Part shown: one piece after another, positions 52,219 to 61,497 of the stretch
How positions within the stretch are numbered: the first letter of the stretch is position 1
Layout: each line of letters starts with the position of its first letter
DNA from: Actinokineospora globicatena
GTDB taxonomy: Bacteria > Actinomycetota > Actinomycetes > Mycobacteriales > Pseudonocardiaceae
Reading direction: 5' to 3'
Length of the DNA: 64,000 nt
Assembly (NCBI RefSeq): GCF_024171945.1
Contig: NZ_JAMTCR010000002.1
Span: 248,001-312,000, forward strand
The notes under the pieces: generated by a model
Database searches by the model: none
Told to the model about the DNA's origin: nothing
The model's input: the letters and a program-made list of their open reading frames with translations, nothing else
Translations under genes and position numbers: made by a program

Positions 52219-52455
52219 GGCACGAGCGTAAGCGTCGGATTTTTACAGCGTCTTCCCGGGCCGGGCCGACCTACTTTCGTCGGGTGCGGCCCGGTGGAAT
52301 GCGCGGACGTGCCCGATCGCACTCGGCAGTGCGCGCATTCACCGGGTCGGGGAAGGCAGGACACAGACCGTCAATGGTGAGTGAGGACGGCGCCCATCAT
52401 TACCGGTTGCCATTTGCCAGTCGTCACGCTGCCGCCCCGGAACGGTGTGAAGGCG

Positions 52456-53148
52456 TCAGTGCGGGGCGGGCAGGCGGCCGGGCAGGCCGATCCTGGTCAG
52501 CTCCGCGTCGCAGGCCGCGAGGTGCGCGGCGAGCGCCGTGGCGTGGTCGCGGCCCGCGGCGTCGAGCAGCAGGGCCCGGCGGGCGGCGAACCCGCTGGTC
52601 ACCGGGCCGATGTCGGCGATGACGGCGGCCAGCGCGGCGGCCGGGTCGTCGACGACCTCGTCCACCAGGCCGATCCGGTGCGCGTCCGCGGCCGTCAGGT
52701 CGGTGGCCCGCACGACCAGGCTCCTGGCCCTGGCCGCGCCGAGGTGGGTGGCGAGCCGGTGCAGGACGACGCCGGGCCACACCCGGCCCTGGTTGCGCGG
52801 CAGCCCGACGCGGGCGTCGACGGCGGCGATGCGGTGGTCGGCCACCAGCGCCGTCTCCAGCGCGGGACCGCCGCAGGCACCGGCCAGCACCGCGACCACC
52901 GGGACGTCGAGCCGCTCGACCCGGCGCAGCACCCGCTCCCAGGCCGCGACGTCGGTGCCGTCGGCGGCGCCCGGCCACGGCCGCGCCGCCTCGTGGTGCC
53001 AGAGCACCAGCACCCGCCGGTCGCGCTCGGCCGCCGCGCAGGCCCGGTCGAGCAGGGCTGCCAGCTCCGCCATCGGCCGGTCACCGCCCACGTCGACCTC
53101 GGGTCCACCGGCGGGCGGACAGGTGGGGCTCGGGACAGGACTGGTCAT
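52456..53148 (-). CDS. Enoyl-CoA hydratase/isomerase family protein, DpgB-like
   Basis: Crotonase-fold protein of 230 aa. The segment ERLDVPVVAVLAGACGGPALE is the first oxyanion strand, where DpgB relatives also have ACGG, and the second runs through DARVGLPRNQGRVWPG. ATDLTAADAHRIGLVDEVVDDP is the usual end of the core. It most resembles DpgB of dihydroxyphenylglycine synthesis in glycopeptide antibiotic clusters, but DpgA, DpgC and DpgD are absent from the window. The ATG at 53148 follows GGGGGAG. Substrate is unknown. Confidence 0.8.
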   Translation of the reverse strand: MTSPVPSPTCPPAGGPEVDVGGDRPMAELAALLDRACAAAERDRRVLVLWHHEAARPWPGAADGTDVAAWERVLRRVERLDVPVVAVLAGACGGPALETALVADHRIAAVDARVGLPRNQGRVWPGVVLHRLATHLGAARARSLVVRATDLTAADAHRIGLVDEVVDDPAAALAAVIADIGPVTSGFAARRALLLDAAGRDHATALAAHLAACDAELTRIGLPGRLPAPH

Positions 53149-53550
53149 CGTCTCCCCCTCGAATTGCGCACCCGGGTCGGCGCGGACCGCGGGCCTTGAT
53201 CCGGCCGCGCACCACCGACCATCCACTTGGGACAGTCAGGGCGCGGCGCGCGGGTGCGGACAATTAAATAAAAACAAAAACCCCCTGGTGGCACGCGAAC
53301 CCCAGGATGCGCACAGCCGGTGAGCACTGTCAACCAAGTGGGGACTTTCGTCTGCGGCATCGGTGAAAACGCCGTGACAGGATCCGGGGGCCGCTATTCT
53401 GGTGGGCCGCCCACAAGATCTTTGCCTTGCGGCACAGGACAGGCGGCCAACCACAGGATCGTCCGGTGCCGAAAAGGAAACCGCCCCGCTCGTGCTGAGC
53501 GGGGCGGTTTCCTTGATCAAGCGGATCGCGGGTATTGCCTTTCCGCAGTA
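53149..53550. other. 402-bp gene-free region
   Basis: No credible gene. It holds an A/T-rich island (about 53262-53280, ATTAAATAAAAACAAAAA), a TTGACA on the minus strand (53328-53333) that could be the -35 of the DpgB-like gene although the matching -10 is weak, and the strong hairpin at 53474-53514. Confidence 0.5.
53474..53514 (-). terminator. Lytic transglycosylase gene terminator
   Basis: An 18-bp perfect stem (53474-53491 with 53497-53514), 5-nt loop GTGCT and a following TTTCGG on the minus strand, 37 bp after the stop. Confidence 0.9.
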
Positions 53551-54813
53551 CTACGGAGTCGGCACCACCGAGGAACCGGCGGCACCGGTGGGCTGGGCGG
53601 ACGAGGCCAGCGGCGCGCACGGGTCCGGGACCGGCGTCGTGGTCGGCGTCGGCGACGGGGTGGTCGTCTCGGTCGGCTCGACGCAGGTCGGCGCGGTGGT
53701 CGGCGTCGTGGTGCTGGTCGGGTCGCTGCTCGACGTGGTCGTCGGGGCCGTGGTCTGGCTGGTGGAGCTGGCCGTCGGCTCCGTGCTCGAGGTGGTCGAG
53801 GCGCTGGAACCGGTCGGCGCGGTGGTGCCGGACGGCGGGACGCTCGAGCTCTGCGTCGGGGAGACGCCGTCGACCGGCGGCGGGGTGGTGCCGCCCTGCG
53901 GCTGCGGCTCCTTGGGCGCGGGCAGCGCGAGCTGCTCGGCCTGGTCCACCGGGGTGCTCGGCAGCGGGGTGACGCCCTTGGCGTAGGCGTCGGCCCAGAT
54001 CAGGACCGTGCGCACGTAGCTGTCGGAGTGGTTGTAGCGGAACACCGCGGTCGCGCGCTGCTGCGGGTTCGCCAGGTCGAGACCACCGGAGCACAGGTAC
54101 TTGCCCGCGCCGAGGGTGGCGTCGTAGATGTTGTTCGGGTCGGTCTCGCCGTCGCCGTTGCCGTCGGAGGCGTAGCCCTTCCAGGTCGACGGGATGAACT
54201 GCATCGGGCCGACCGCGCGGTCCCACCGGGCGTCGCCGTCGTAGCGGCCGCCGTCGGTGTCGCTGATCGCGGCGAAGCCACCGCCGTTGAGCACCGGACC
54301 CAGGATCGGGGTCGCGGTCCTGCCGCCGGCGTCCACCCGGCCGCCGCGCGCGTGGTTGGACTCGATGCGCCCGATGCTGGCCAGCAGCGGCCAGTCCAGG
54401 TGGCAGTTCGGCGTGGTGGTGGCCAGCGTCTGCGCCGCGCGCATGTAGGCCTGCAGCATGGTGCCCGGGATGCCGTTGGGGCCGCCGGGCAGCGTGACCG
54501 CCGGGCCTGCCGTGTACTTGAGCAGCTCGGGGGTCCCCGCCAGGGCGAGGATCTGCTTGCCGAGCTCGGTGTTCTCCGGCGCCGAACCGTCCGCGCCGAC
54601 CTCGTTGGGGTCGGCGAGGCCGAACAGCCCACCGCCGACGTGCTTGGCCAGTGCGACGGCGCTCGCGTCGTCGGCACCGGCGAAGTTCACCGGCTCGCCC
54701 GCCACGACGACGGGGACCAACAGCAGCGCACCTGCCGCCGCGGCCGCTCCGCGTCTGCGCTTGCGCTGCTGCCGGTGCTTGCCTGCCTTCCTGCCCCCGG
54801 TCTTGGAACTCAC
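53551..54813 (-). CDS. Exported lytic transglycosylase with Ser/Thr-rich tail
   Basis: A 420-aa protein with a basic N-terminus and signal anchor (about 22-40). The lysozyme-like SLT domain is at about 130-290: IGRIESNHAR holds the catalytic Glu, and AVGPMQFIPSTWKGYASDGNGDG and VFRYNHSDSYVRTVL are the classic MltB/SLT_2 motifs. The C-terminal 120 residues are Thr/Ser/Pro-rich, probably wall-spanning. It cleaves peptidoglycan glycan strands. Placement near eno parallels LpqU (Rv1022) in M. tuberculosis. GTG start at 54813. Confidence 0.92.
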   Translation of the reverse strand: MSSKTGGRKAGKHRQQRKRRRGAAAAAGALLLVPVVVAGEPVNFAGADDASAVALAKHVGGGLFGLADPNEVGADGSAPENTELGKQILALAGTPELLKYTAGPAVTLPGGPNGIPGTMLQAYMRAAQTLATTTPNCHLDWPLLASIGRIESNHARGGRVDAGGRTATPILGPVLNGGGFAAISDTDGGRYDGDARWDRAVGPMQFIPSTWKGYASDGNGDGETDPNNIYDATLGAGKYLCSGGLDLANPQQRATAVFRYNHSDSYVRTVLIWADAYAKGVTPLPSTPVDQAEQLALPAPKEPQPQGGTTPPPVDGVSPTQSSSVPPSGTTAPTGSSASTTSSTEPTASSTSQTTAPTTTSSSDPTSTTTPTTAPTCVEPTETTTPSPTPTTTPVPDPCAPLASSAQPTGAAGSSVVPTP

Positions 54814-55064
54814 CGTGAAACCCCGCCCCTCGGTTGTGCTTTCGCCTGCCGCCGCAGACCCGTGCTCAGTTCTCCGGTCATCTACCCTGCCTCATCTCGG
54901 TCCCAGAGTCATCGTCGGCAGGCGAAGCCGCGGTAAAAGGGTCCAGAAGTCGTCACCTGCCGCCCTTACGTCCGTCCGTTGTTAACCCCGGGGTTCGAAA
55001 TGGGGCCGTACTCGACCAAGGGGGGACGGAACGCGCACCGTCCCCGGTTGCCTGGCACGCCGAG

Positions 55065-55078
55065 TTACCCTTCGGTAA
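55065..55078 (+). promoter_or_regulatory. TTACC-N4-GGTAA palindrome over the start of the acyl-CoA dehydrogenase gene
   Basis: A perfect 5-bp inverted repeat whose last A is the A of the ATG. TACCCT (55066-55071) fits TANNNT and lies 7 nt before the ATG, and there is no Shine-Dalgarno, so a leaderless transcript with an operator over the -10 is likely. Confidence 0.5.
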
Positions 55079-56712
55079 TGACCGGCACCGAGCCACCCGC
55101 GCGCCCGCTGGACAGCACCCACGACGTGATCAACCAACCCCCACCTCTGCATCGCGCGGACCCCCTCGCGTGTGACCCCGCGCTGGTCAGCGCCGTGCGC
55201 GCGTTCGGGTCGGACAGCGTGCTCGACTCGATCGACTCGGTGGCCAGGGAGTCCGCGACGGCCGAAGCGCGTGAACACGGAAGGTTGGCCAACGAACACC
55301 CTCCGGTGCTCCACACCCACGACCGGTACGGCAACCGGGTGGACGAGGTCGAGTTCCACCCGTCCTGGCACTGGCTGATGACACGCGCCGTGGCACACGG
55401 CCTGCACGCGGCACCGTGGGCACCGGACGCGGGCAAGCACGCGCACCTGCGCCGGGCGGCCGCGTTCAGCGTCTGGTCGCAGGTGGAAGCGGGGCACGGT
55501 TGCCCGATCTCCATGACCTACGCGGCGATCCCCGCGCTGCGCCACGAACCGGGTCTCGCGGAGCGCTACGAACCCGGGTTGCTCTCTTCGGCTTACGACT
55601 TTGGTATGCGCCCCGCCGAAGCGAAAGCGGGGTTGCTCGTGGGGATGTCCATGACGGAGAAGCAAGGCGGCTCGGACGTCCGCGTGAACTCCACCACAGC
55701 AACACCTTCGGGGGACGGGACGTACGCGCTCGTCGGCCACAAGTGGTTCACCAGCGCCCCGATGAACGACCTGTTCCTCACCCTCGCGCAGGCCCCCGGC
55801 GGCCTCACCTGCTTCCTGCTGCCCAGGGTGCTCCCGGACGGCACCCGCAACGCACTGCGGCTGCAACGGCTCAAGGACAAGCTGGGCAACAAGTCCAATG
55901 CCTCCGCCGAGTTGGAGTACGCGGGCGCCACGGGGTGGCGGGTCGGCGACGAGGGCAGGGGCGTGCGGACCATCATCGAGATGGTCACCATGACCCGGCT
56001 CGACTGCGTGCTCGGCTCCGCGGCGAACATCCGGGCCGCTCTCACCGAGGCCGCTCACCACGCCGCGCACCGGTCGGCCTTCGGCGCGCTCCTGCGGGAC
56101 CAACCGGCGATGACGGCCGTGCTCGCCGACCTGGCGCTGGAGTCGGAGGGCGCCACTGTGCTGGGGATGTGGCTGGCCTCGTTGGTCGACAGCGGCTCTC
56201 CCCTGCTCCGCCTCGCGCTGCCAGCGGCGAAGTTCCTCGTCTGCAAGCGGGCGCCGGGTGTCGTTGCCGAGGCACTGGAATGCTTGGGCGGCAACGGTTA
56301 CATCGAAGATTCCGGCATGCCGAGGCTCTACCGGGAAGCGCCGCTGATGTCCATCTGGGAAGGCTCTGGCAACGTGACCGCGCTGGACGTGCTGCGGGCG
56401 TTGAGCCGGGAGCCGTCCGTGGTCGAGGCGCTGTGGGCGGAGTTGGCGGTGACCGCCGGGGCGGACGCGCGGTTGGACGCGGCGGTGGCGGAGCTGCGGT
56501 CGGAGATCGCCGAGGCGTCGCCGGAGCGGGCCAGGCGGGTGGCCGAGCTGATCGCCCTGTGCCTGCAGGCGAGCCTGGTGCTGCGGGTGGCACCGGAGGT
56601 CGGCGAGGCGTTCATCGCGTCGCGGCTGGGCGCGCGGTCCGGGGTGTTGGGTGTGCTGCCGCGCGGGGTGCGGACGCGGGACCTGGTCGACCGCGTGACG
56701 CCCGCCGGTTGA
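55078..56712 (+). CDS. AidB-like acyl-CoA dehydrogenase family protein
   Basis: Flavoprotein of 544 aa, the length of AidB and longer than typical acyl-CoA dehydrogenases (about 380). MSMTEKQGGSDVRVNST is the flavin/substrate segment. DKLGNKSNASAELEYAGATG and LECLGGNGYIEDSGMPRLYR are conserved, and the Arg of the latter is typical. The C-terminal extra helical domain is present. E. coli AidB protects DNA from alkylation; many actinobacterial relatives are annotated FadE. No ribosome site is seen before the ATG, so translation is probably leaderless. Confidence 0.9.
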   Translation: MTGTEPPARPLDSTHDVINQPPPLHRADPLACDPALVSAVRAFGSDSVLDSIDSVARESATAEAREHGRLANEHPPVLHTHDRYGNRVDEVEFHPSWHWLMTRAVAHGLHAAPWAPDAGKHAHLRRAAAFSVWSQVEAGHGCPISMTYAAIPALRHEPGLAERYEPGLLSSAYDFGMRPAEAKAGLLVGMSMTEKQGGSDVRVNSTTATPSGDGTYALVGHKWFTSAPMNDLFLTLAQAPGGLTCFLLPRVLPDGTRNALRLQRLKDKLGNKSNASAELEYAGATGWRVGDEGRGVRTIIEMVTMTRLDCVLGSAANIRAALTEAAHHAAHRSAFGALLRDQPAMTAVLADLALESEGATVLGMWLASLVDSGSPLLRLALPAAKFLVCKRAPGVVAEALECLGGNGYIEDSGMPRLYREAPLMSIWEGSGNVTALDVLRALSREPSVVEALWAELAVTAGADARLDAAVAELRSEIAEASPERARRVAELIALCLQASLVLRVAPEVGEAFIASRLGARSGVLGVLPRGVRTRDLVDRVTPAG

Positions 56713-56747
56713 CAGCGGGCCGCCTGATGATCGTCCGCTGTGGATCA

Positions 56748-56908
56748 GGCGCTGTCCTGCGAGTCCGGCACGCGCTATCCGCGCCCGCGTGGTTCCTGGC
56801 CGCACGGCCGGAAAACCCAAGTACGTCCAGTACGAGCGGCTTCCCGTCCGCGCACCCAGGAACCACGCGGATCACGAATCCCACCCACCGGACTCACCGG
56901 ACAGCGCC
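56748..56908. mobile_element. MITE-like palindromic element, copy 2
   Basis: A 161-bp element with the same ends (GGCGCTGTCC / GGACAGCGCC) and interior as 29184-29345, differing at scattered positions and one indel near the centre. CA flanks it on both sides (56746-56747 and 56909-56910), a possible 2-bp duplication. It lies between the acyl-CoA dehydrogenase gene and the small WXG100-sized gene, 38 bp from the 3' end of the latter. No coding capacity. Confidence 0.88.
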
Positions 56909-56946
56909 CAACCGCCGACCAGCCGGTGCCGGTCGGCGGCCGCGGC

Positions 56947-57201
56947 TCAGCCGGTCAGGTGGTGCTGCGCGGCGTCCTGGATGGCCTGGCGGGCCTGTTG
57001 CAGGGCCTGGTTGAGCGCGTCGGCGTGCGACTCGGCCTGGTGCAGCAGGTTGGTGATGTTGCCGGAGGTGGACGTGCTGCCCAGGATCGACGACACCTCG
57101 GCCCCGATGTTGCTCAACTCGCTGAGGAACTGCTGGGTGGCGTTGACCGGGACGCGGTCCGCCACGCCGTTCAACCGCTGCGCTTCTTCTTGGATGCTCA
57201 T
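56947..57201 (-). CDS. Small helical protein of WXG100-like size
   Basis: An 84-aa, strongly helical, Gln/Ala-rich protein with a predicted two-helix hairpin broken near STSTSGNITN (about 42-51). Size and helical layout recall WXG100/ESX substrates, but there is no WXG motif and no YxxxD/E tail, so assignment to type VII secretion is not supported. GGGAGAATCCGGAGG precedes the ATG. No neighbouring secretion genes are seen. Function unknown. Confidence 0.65.
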   Translation of the reverse strand: MSIQEEAQRLNGVADRVPVNATQQFLSELSNIGAEVSSILGSTSTSGNITNLLHQAESHADALNQALQQARQAIQDAAQHHLTG

Positions 57202-57298
57202 CCTCCGGATTCTCCCGTCGGCCGGTGACGCGACTCGGACCGGGATATCTTCTCCGACACCGGGCGAACACCCGCGGTGATGGCCGGAACCCGCGCGC

Positions 57299-57685
57299 TC
57301 AGCGGTCGCTCTCGACCGAGATCCTGGCGTTGACCTCGCCGAGCGCCTCCTGGTACTCGGGCAGCGGGTTCATCGCGACCGCCATCCGCAGCTGGGTCTG
57401 CGCCTCGGTCAGCCTGCTCTGCCGCTGCAGCGTCTTGCCGAGCGCGAAGCGGGCGTAGTGGTCGGACGGGTCGAGCTCGAGCACCCGCAGGAAGGCCTGC
57501 TCGGCGCGGCGCAACTGGGCCGAGCCCAGGTAGGCGCGACCGGCGAGCAGGTGCACGCTCGGCGCGTTCGGCTCGGCCTCGAGCACCGGGACGAGGGCCG
57601 CGAGGGCGTCCAAGGGCCTGCGTTGGGCCACCAGTGACTCTGCGTGGCGGAACGCGGCGAACACCTCAGCGGGCTCCTGGGTCAT
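57299..57685 (-). CDS. Tetratricopeptide repeat protein
   Basis: A 128-aa cytoplasmic protein made of about three TPR units (PLDALAALVPVLEAEPNAPS; LRRAEQAFLRVLELDPSDHY; LTEAQTQLRMAVAMNPLPEY). The ATG at 57685 has no Shine-Dalgarno, and TATAGT (57696-57701) lies 10 nt upstream, so the mRNA is probably leaderless. The partner is unknown. It is divergent from eno, 157 bp away. Confidence 0.82.
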   Translation of the reverse strand: MTQEPAEVFAAFRHAESLVAQRRPLDALAALVPVLEAEPNAPSVHLLAGRAYLGSAQLRRAEQAFLRVLELDPSDHYARFALGKTLQRQSRLTEAQTQLRMAVAMNPLPEYQEALGEVNARISVESDR

Positions 57686-57833
57686 AGTCAGATCAACTAT
57701 AGGCGGGCGGGGGTGGTAGTTCGACCCCAGAACAACTCGCCCCACGATGTGAGCGATCCCCCGCTCGTGTTCGTCTCCGACCGGGTCAGAGCACCGCTAG
57801 GCTCGACCCGGAGTAGTCGGCAGACGTTGTTAG

Positions 57834-59129
<1,296 letters not shown>

Positions 59130-59134
59130 CGCCG

Positions 59135-59659
59135 ATGGTCGGGCGCGGAACCGAACGAGGCCGGGGTCGGCGCGACCCCGTCGCCCGCAGACCGGCACGC
59201 GTGCGGCGCACGCGCCCGACCACCGCCACCCCCGCCAGGGAGCAGCCGTCCCCGGCCAAACCGAGGCGCACCCGCAAGGGCATCCTCGGGCTCGCCACCA
59301 CCCGCCGCGCCGCCGTGGTCGCCACCGTCGTGTGCGCCCTGGCGCTGAGCGTGGCGGTGCCGCTGCGCAACTACCTGTCGCAGCGCTCGGACATCGAGGT
59401 GCTCGAGCAGCGCCACGCCGAACTCGAGGCCCAGGTCGCCGAGCTCAACGCGCGCAAGGAGCGGCTGTCGGACCCGGAGCAGATCCGCGCGCAGGCCCGC
59501 GAGAGACTGCGCTACGTGATGCCAGGAGAGACCCCGTACATGGTGGAACTGCCCAGCGACCCGGTCACCGCCCCCGGTGCCGGCCAGCACGGCCGACCGA
59601 TCCCGCAGCAGGCCTGGTACGAGGGCCTGTGGGACTCGGTCACCGGAGCCCGCCGGTGA
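59135..59659 (+). CDS. Septum formation initiator family protein (FtsB/DivIC)
   Basis: Bitopic cell-division protein of 174 aa: a long basic cytoplasmic N-terminus (about 55 residues), one transmembrane helix (about 58-78) and a periplasmic coiled coil (SDIEVLEQRHAELEAQVAELNARKERL) with the conserved ARERLRYVMPGE. FtsB/DivIC links FtsL and FtsQ/DivIB in the divisome. It starts 5 bp after eno, and its stop overlaps the DUF501 start (GTGA), so the three genes are an operon. Confidence 0.92.
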   Translation: MVGRGTERGRGRRDPVARRPARVRRTRPTTATPAREQPSPAKPRRTRKGILGLATTRRAAVVATVVCALALSVAVPLRNYLSQRSDIEVLEQRHAELEAQVAELNARKERLSDPEQIRAQARERLRYVMPGETPYMVELPSDPVTAPGAGQHGRPIPQQAWYEGLWDSVTGARR

Positions 59660-60141
59660 CCCTCACACCCGCGACCGAGGCCGACGTCGCCACCATCACC
59701 GCGCACCTGGGCAGGCAACCGCGCGCCATCCGCGCCATCGCCGCCCGCTGCCCCAGCGGCCACCCGGCGGTCATCCAGACCAACCCGCGCCTGGAGGACG
59801 GCACACCGTTCCCCACGCTGTACTACTTGACCTGCTCCCGGCTCGCCGCCGCCATCAGCACCGTCGAGACGACCGGCGTGATGCGCGAGATGACCGACCG
59901 TCTCGCCGACGACGCAGACCTGGCCGCTTGGTACCTGCGGGCCCACCAGTCCTATTTGGACGAGCGGAACGCTTTGGGGGACTTGGGAACGCAGGTCACC
60001 GCAGGCGGAATGCCCGGCCGGGTCAAGTGCCTCCACGCCCTGGTGGCGCACTCCCTGGCCAAGGGCCCAGGAACCAACCCCTTCGGCGACGAGGCACTGG
60101 AACTCCTGACCCCCCACTGGCCCTCCGGCGACTGCGCTTAG
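59656..60141 (+). CDS. DUF501 domain protein
   Basis: A 161-aa protein of the DUF501 family, matching Rv1025 in position after eno and divIC. The HLGRQPRAIRAIAARCPSGH, FPTLYYLTC and GMPGRVKCLHALVAHSLA segments are the conserved core; they contain Cys and His residues that could bind a metal. GTG start overlaps the divIC stop. In many actinobacteria the next gene is ppx, which here lies 8 kb away on the other strand. Function unknown. Confidence 0.92.
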   Translation: MTLTPATEADVATITAHLGRQPRAIRAIAARCPSGHPAVIQTNPRLEDGTPFPTLYYLTCSRLAAAISTVETTGVMREMTDRLADDADLAAWYLRAHQSYLDERNALGDLGTQVTAGGMPGRVKCLHALVAHSLAKGPGTNPFGDEALELLTPHWPSGDCA

Positions 60142-60761
60142 TCAGCGGAGGATCGCCACAACGTCCGCCTCGTCGTGGCGGCCCGGGTCACCATCCAGCG
60201 GTCACCTTGTCGGTGAACGCGGCCGACGGTGAGGACCACGCCGGGGCGGGTGAAGATGAGCCGGTTGCCGTCGGCCAGTTCTCCCGGGCCGATGGGGTCG
60301 AACCAGGTCATGCCGTCGGTGGTGGTCAGCGTGCCGGGGATACCGGAGATGTTGGCGCTGATCTCCCCCTCTTCGGCCAGCGCGGCCAGATCAGTGTTGA
60401 GCCTGCCGTCGGCGCCGACCACACCGACGACACCACTGCCCGGCGCGGCGATGATCGCGCCCGGCGTTTCGGATGCGCCCGGCTGCGTTCGCGGGTCGTT
60501 GACGCTTGCCGCCAGCGGCACTTTCTGTTCCGAGACAACAGCTGTCGTGTTCCACGGCCCCCACCCGGCGGGCGTGATGCGCCAATGCGCTCCGGCCGAG
60601 GTGTCGTCGCCGAACTCATAGTCCACAACGGACGAAGTAAAGTCTATTAAGGACTTCTCTTGTGCGGCCAACACAAACGCGATACTCCCCCCACCGGGGA
60701 TCGGCGCGTCTCCAGGACCTGGCCGCATCCCCCAGTTCGGCGAGGCCTGTGCATAGATCAC
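60138..60761 (-). CDS. Hypothetical protein
   Basis: A 207-aa protein without signal peptide or membrane segment. The N-terminal IYAQASPNWGMRPGPGDAP and the beta-rich remainder (ISANISGIPGTLTTTDGMTW; GNRLIFTRPGVVLTVGRV) suggest a compact beta-fold. The GTG at 60761 follows GGGGAGG; longer in-frame starts exist. TTA-ATA codons at 60645-60650 and the lower GC at its 5' end are unlike its neighbours, a sign of possible transfer. It overlaps the 3' end of DUF501 by 4 bp. No family is recognised. Confidence 0.7.
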   Translation of the reverse strand: MIYAQASPNWGMRPGPGDAPIPGGGSIAFVLAAQEKSLIDFTSSVVDYEFGDDTSAGAHWRITPAGWGPWNTTAVVSEQKVPLAASVNDPRTQPGASETPGAIIAAPGSGVVGVVGADGRLNTDLAALAEEGEISANISGIPGTLTTTDGMTWFDPIGPGELADGNRLIFTRPGVVLTVGRVHRQGDRWMVTRAATTRRTLWRSSAD

Positions 60762-60899
60762 CCGCACCTCCCCCACCACCAGCCCAATATCCCTCGCCTG
60801 GTACCCAAAATCGGGTGCAGCACTGTGCCGATAGTTGTCCACAGAGCGGTTGGTTGTCCACAAGCAGCTATTTGGCTGGCCCGGTTTTCGGCGGGCTTC

Positions 60900-61403
60900 G
60901 GTAAGCTGTACATCGGGGGCTTCGTTGGGCGGGTTGATCTTGCAGGCCGTGGTTGGCGGGGCTTTGAGCTGGGGAAGTCCGGGTCTCGGGCCTTCGCTTC
61001 GCCGCGGTAGACGCCTCGGCTGCGCCATCGGATTGACGCGAGTTTCGAGCAGAGCTCGATGGGGCGAACTTGTTTTGCGCGGGGCCCCGAGACCACCCGT
61101 GGCAGGACCGCAAAGCAGGGGCCGAAAAGCATGGCCCTGTCCGCGCAACGACGCTGCGGGTGGTCCTCCCCCACACAAAACAAGTCCACCCCATCGAGCC
61201 GGCCTGGCACCAGCGGCTTGAGGGAGCGGTGGGCGGCCAACATCGTCGGCGGGTGTGTCGGGGCCGACGTCGGGGGCGGGTGTGTGGGGCAATGCGAGGG
61301 AAGGCTTTGCCAGTCGTCAGTGGTGGGCGGGACTGGGGGTAGGGACTTGGTGGGGCGCGGGCGGGTTGGCCGCGAGCGAGCAGCCCCCGATATACAGCTT
61401 ACC
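60900..61403. repeat. 504-bp unit bounded by a 22-bp inverted repeat
   Basis: The left arm is 60900-60921 and the right arm 61382-61403. They are reverse complements with a single mismatch (C against T at the centre) and share GGTAAGCTGTA and ATCGGGGGCT. The unit encodes no transposase and encloses the palindrome at 61054-61199. Confidence 0.75.
61054..61199. repeat. 146-bp imperfect palindrome
   Basis: The ends GCTCGATGGGG / CCCCATCGAGC pair perfectly (61054-61064 with 61189-61199). The next block ACTTGTTTTG / CAAAACAAGT also pairs, followed by GACCACCCG / CGGGTGGTC and GGGGCC / GGCCC. As RNA or single-stranded DNA it would fold into one long hairpin. Confidence 0.8.
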
Positions 61404-61497
61404 AAGGGTGAGTGGGTCGGTCGAAGCGTCGAGTTGGTGCTGTGGATGGCTGGGGCCCATGTGAACAACCGCGACCAAAGGGCAGCGGTGAGGGGGG

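Larger units (their letters stand above)
60762..61497. other. 736-bp gene-free region with nested inverted repeats
   Basis: No credible gene. It contains two TTGTCCACA sequences starting 19 bp apart (60835-60843 and 60854-60862), an outer inverted repeat (60900-60921 with 61382-61403) and an inner 146-bp palindromic element (61054-61199). The region looks like mobile-element debris or structured non-coding DNA. Confidence 0.7.

Noticed and set aside
54814-55077. Possible ydaO (c-di-AMP) riboswitch upstream of the lytic transglycosylase gene
   Set aside because: Such switches precede wall-hydrolase genes in actinobacteria, but the conserved GAACCCGTCAGCTAAC-like core is not present on the minus strand.
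56947-57201. WXG100/ESX secretion substrate
   Set aside because: Size and helicity fit, but there is no WXG motif, no C-terminal YxxxD/E signal and no type VII genes nearby.
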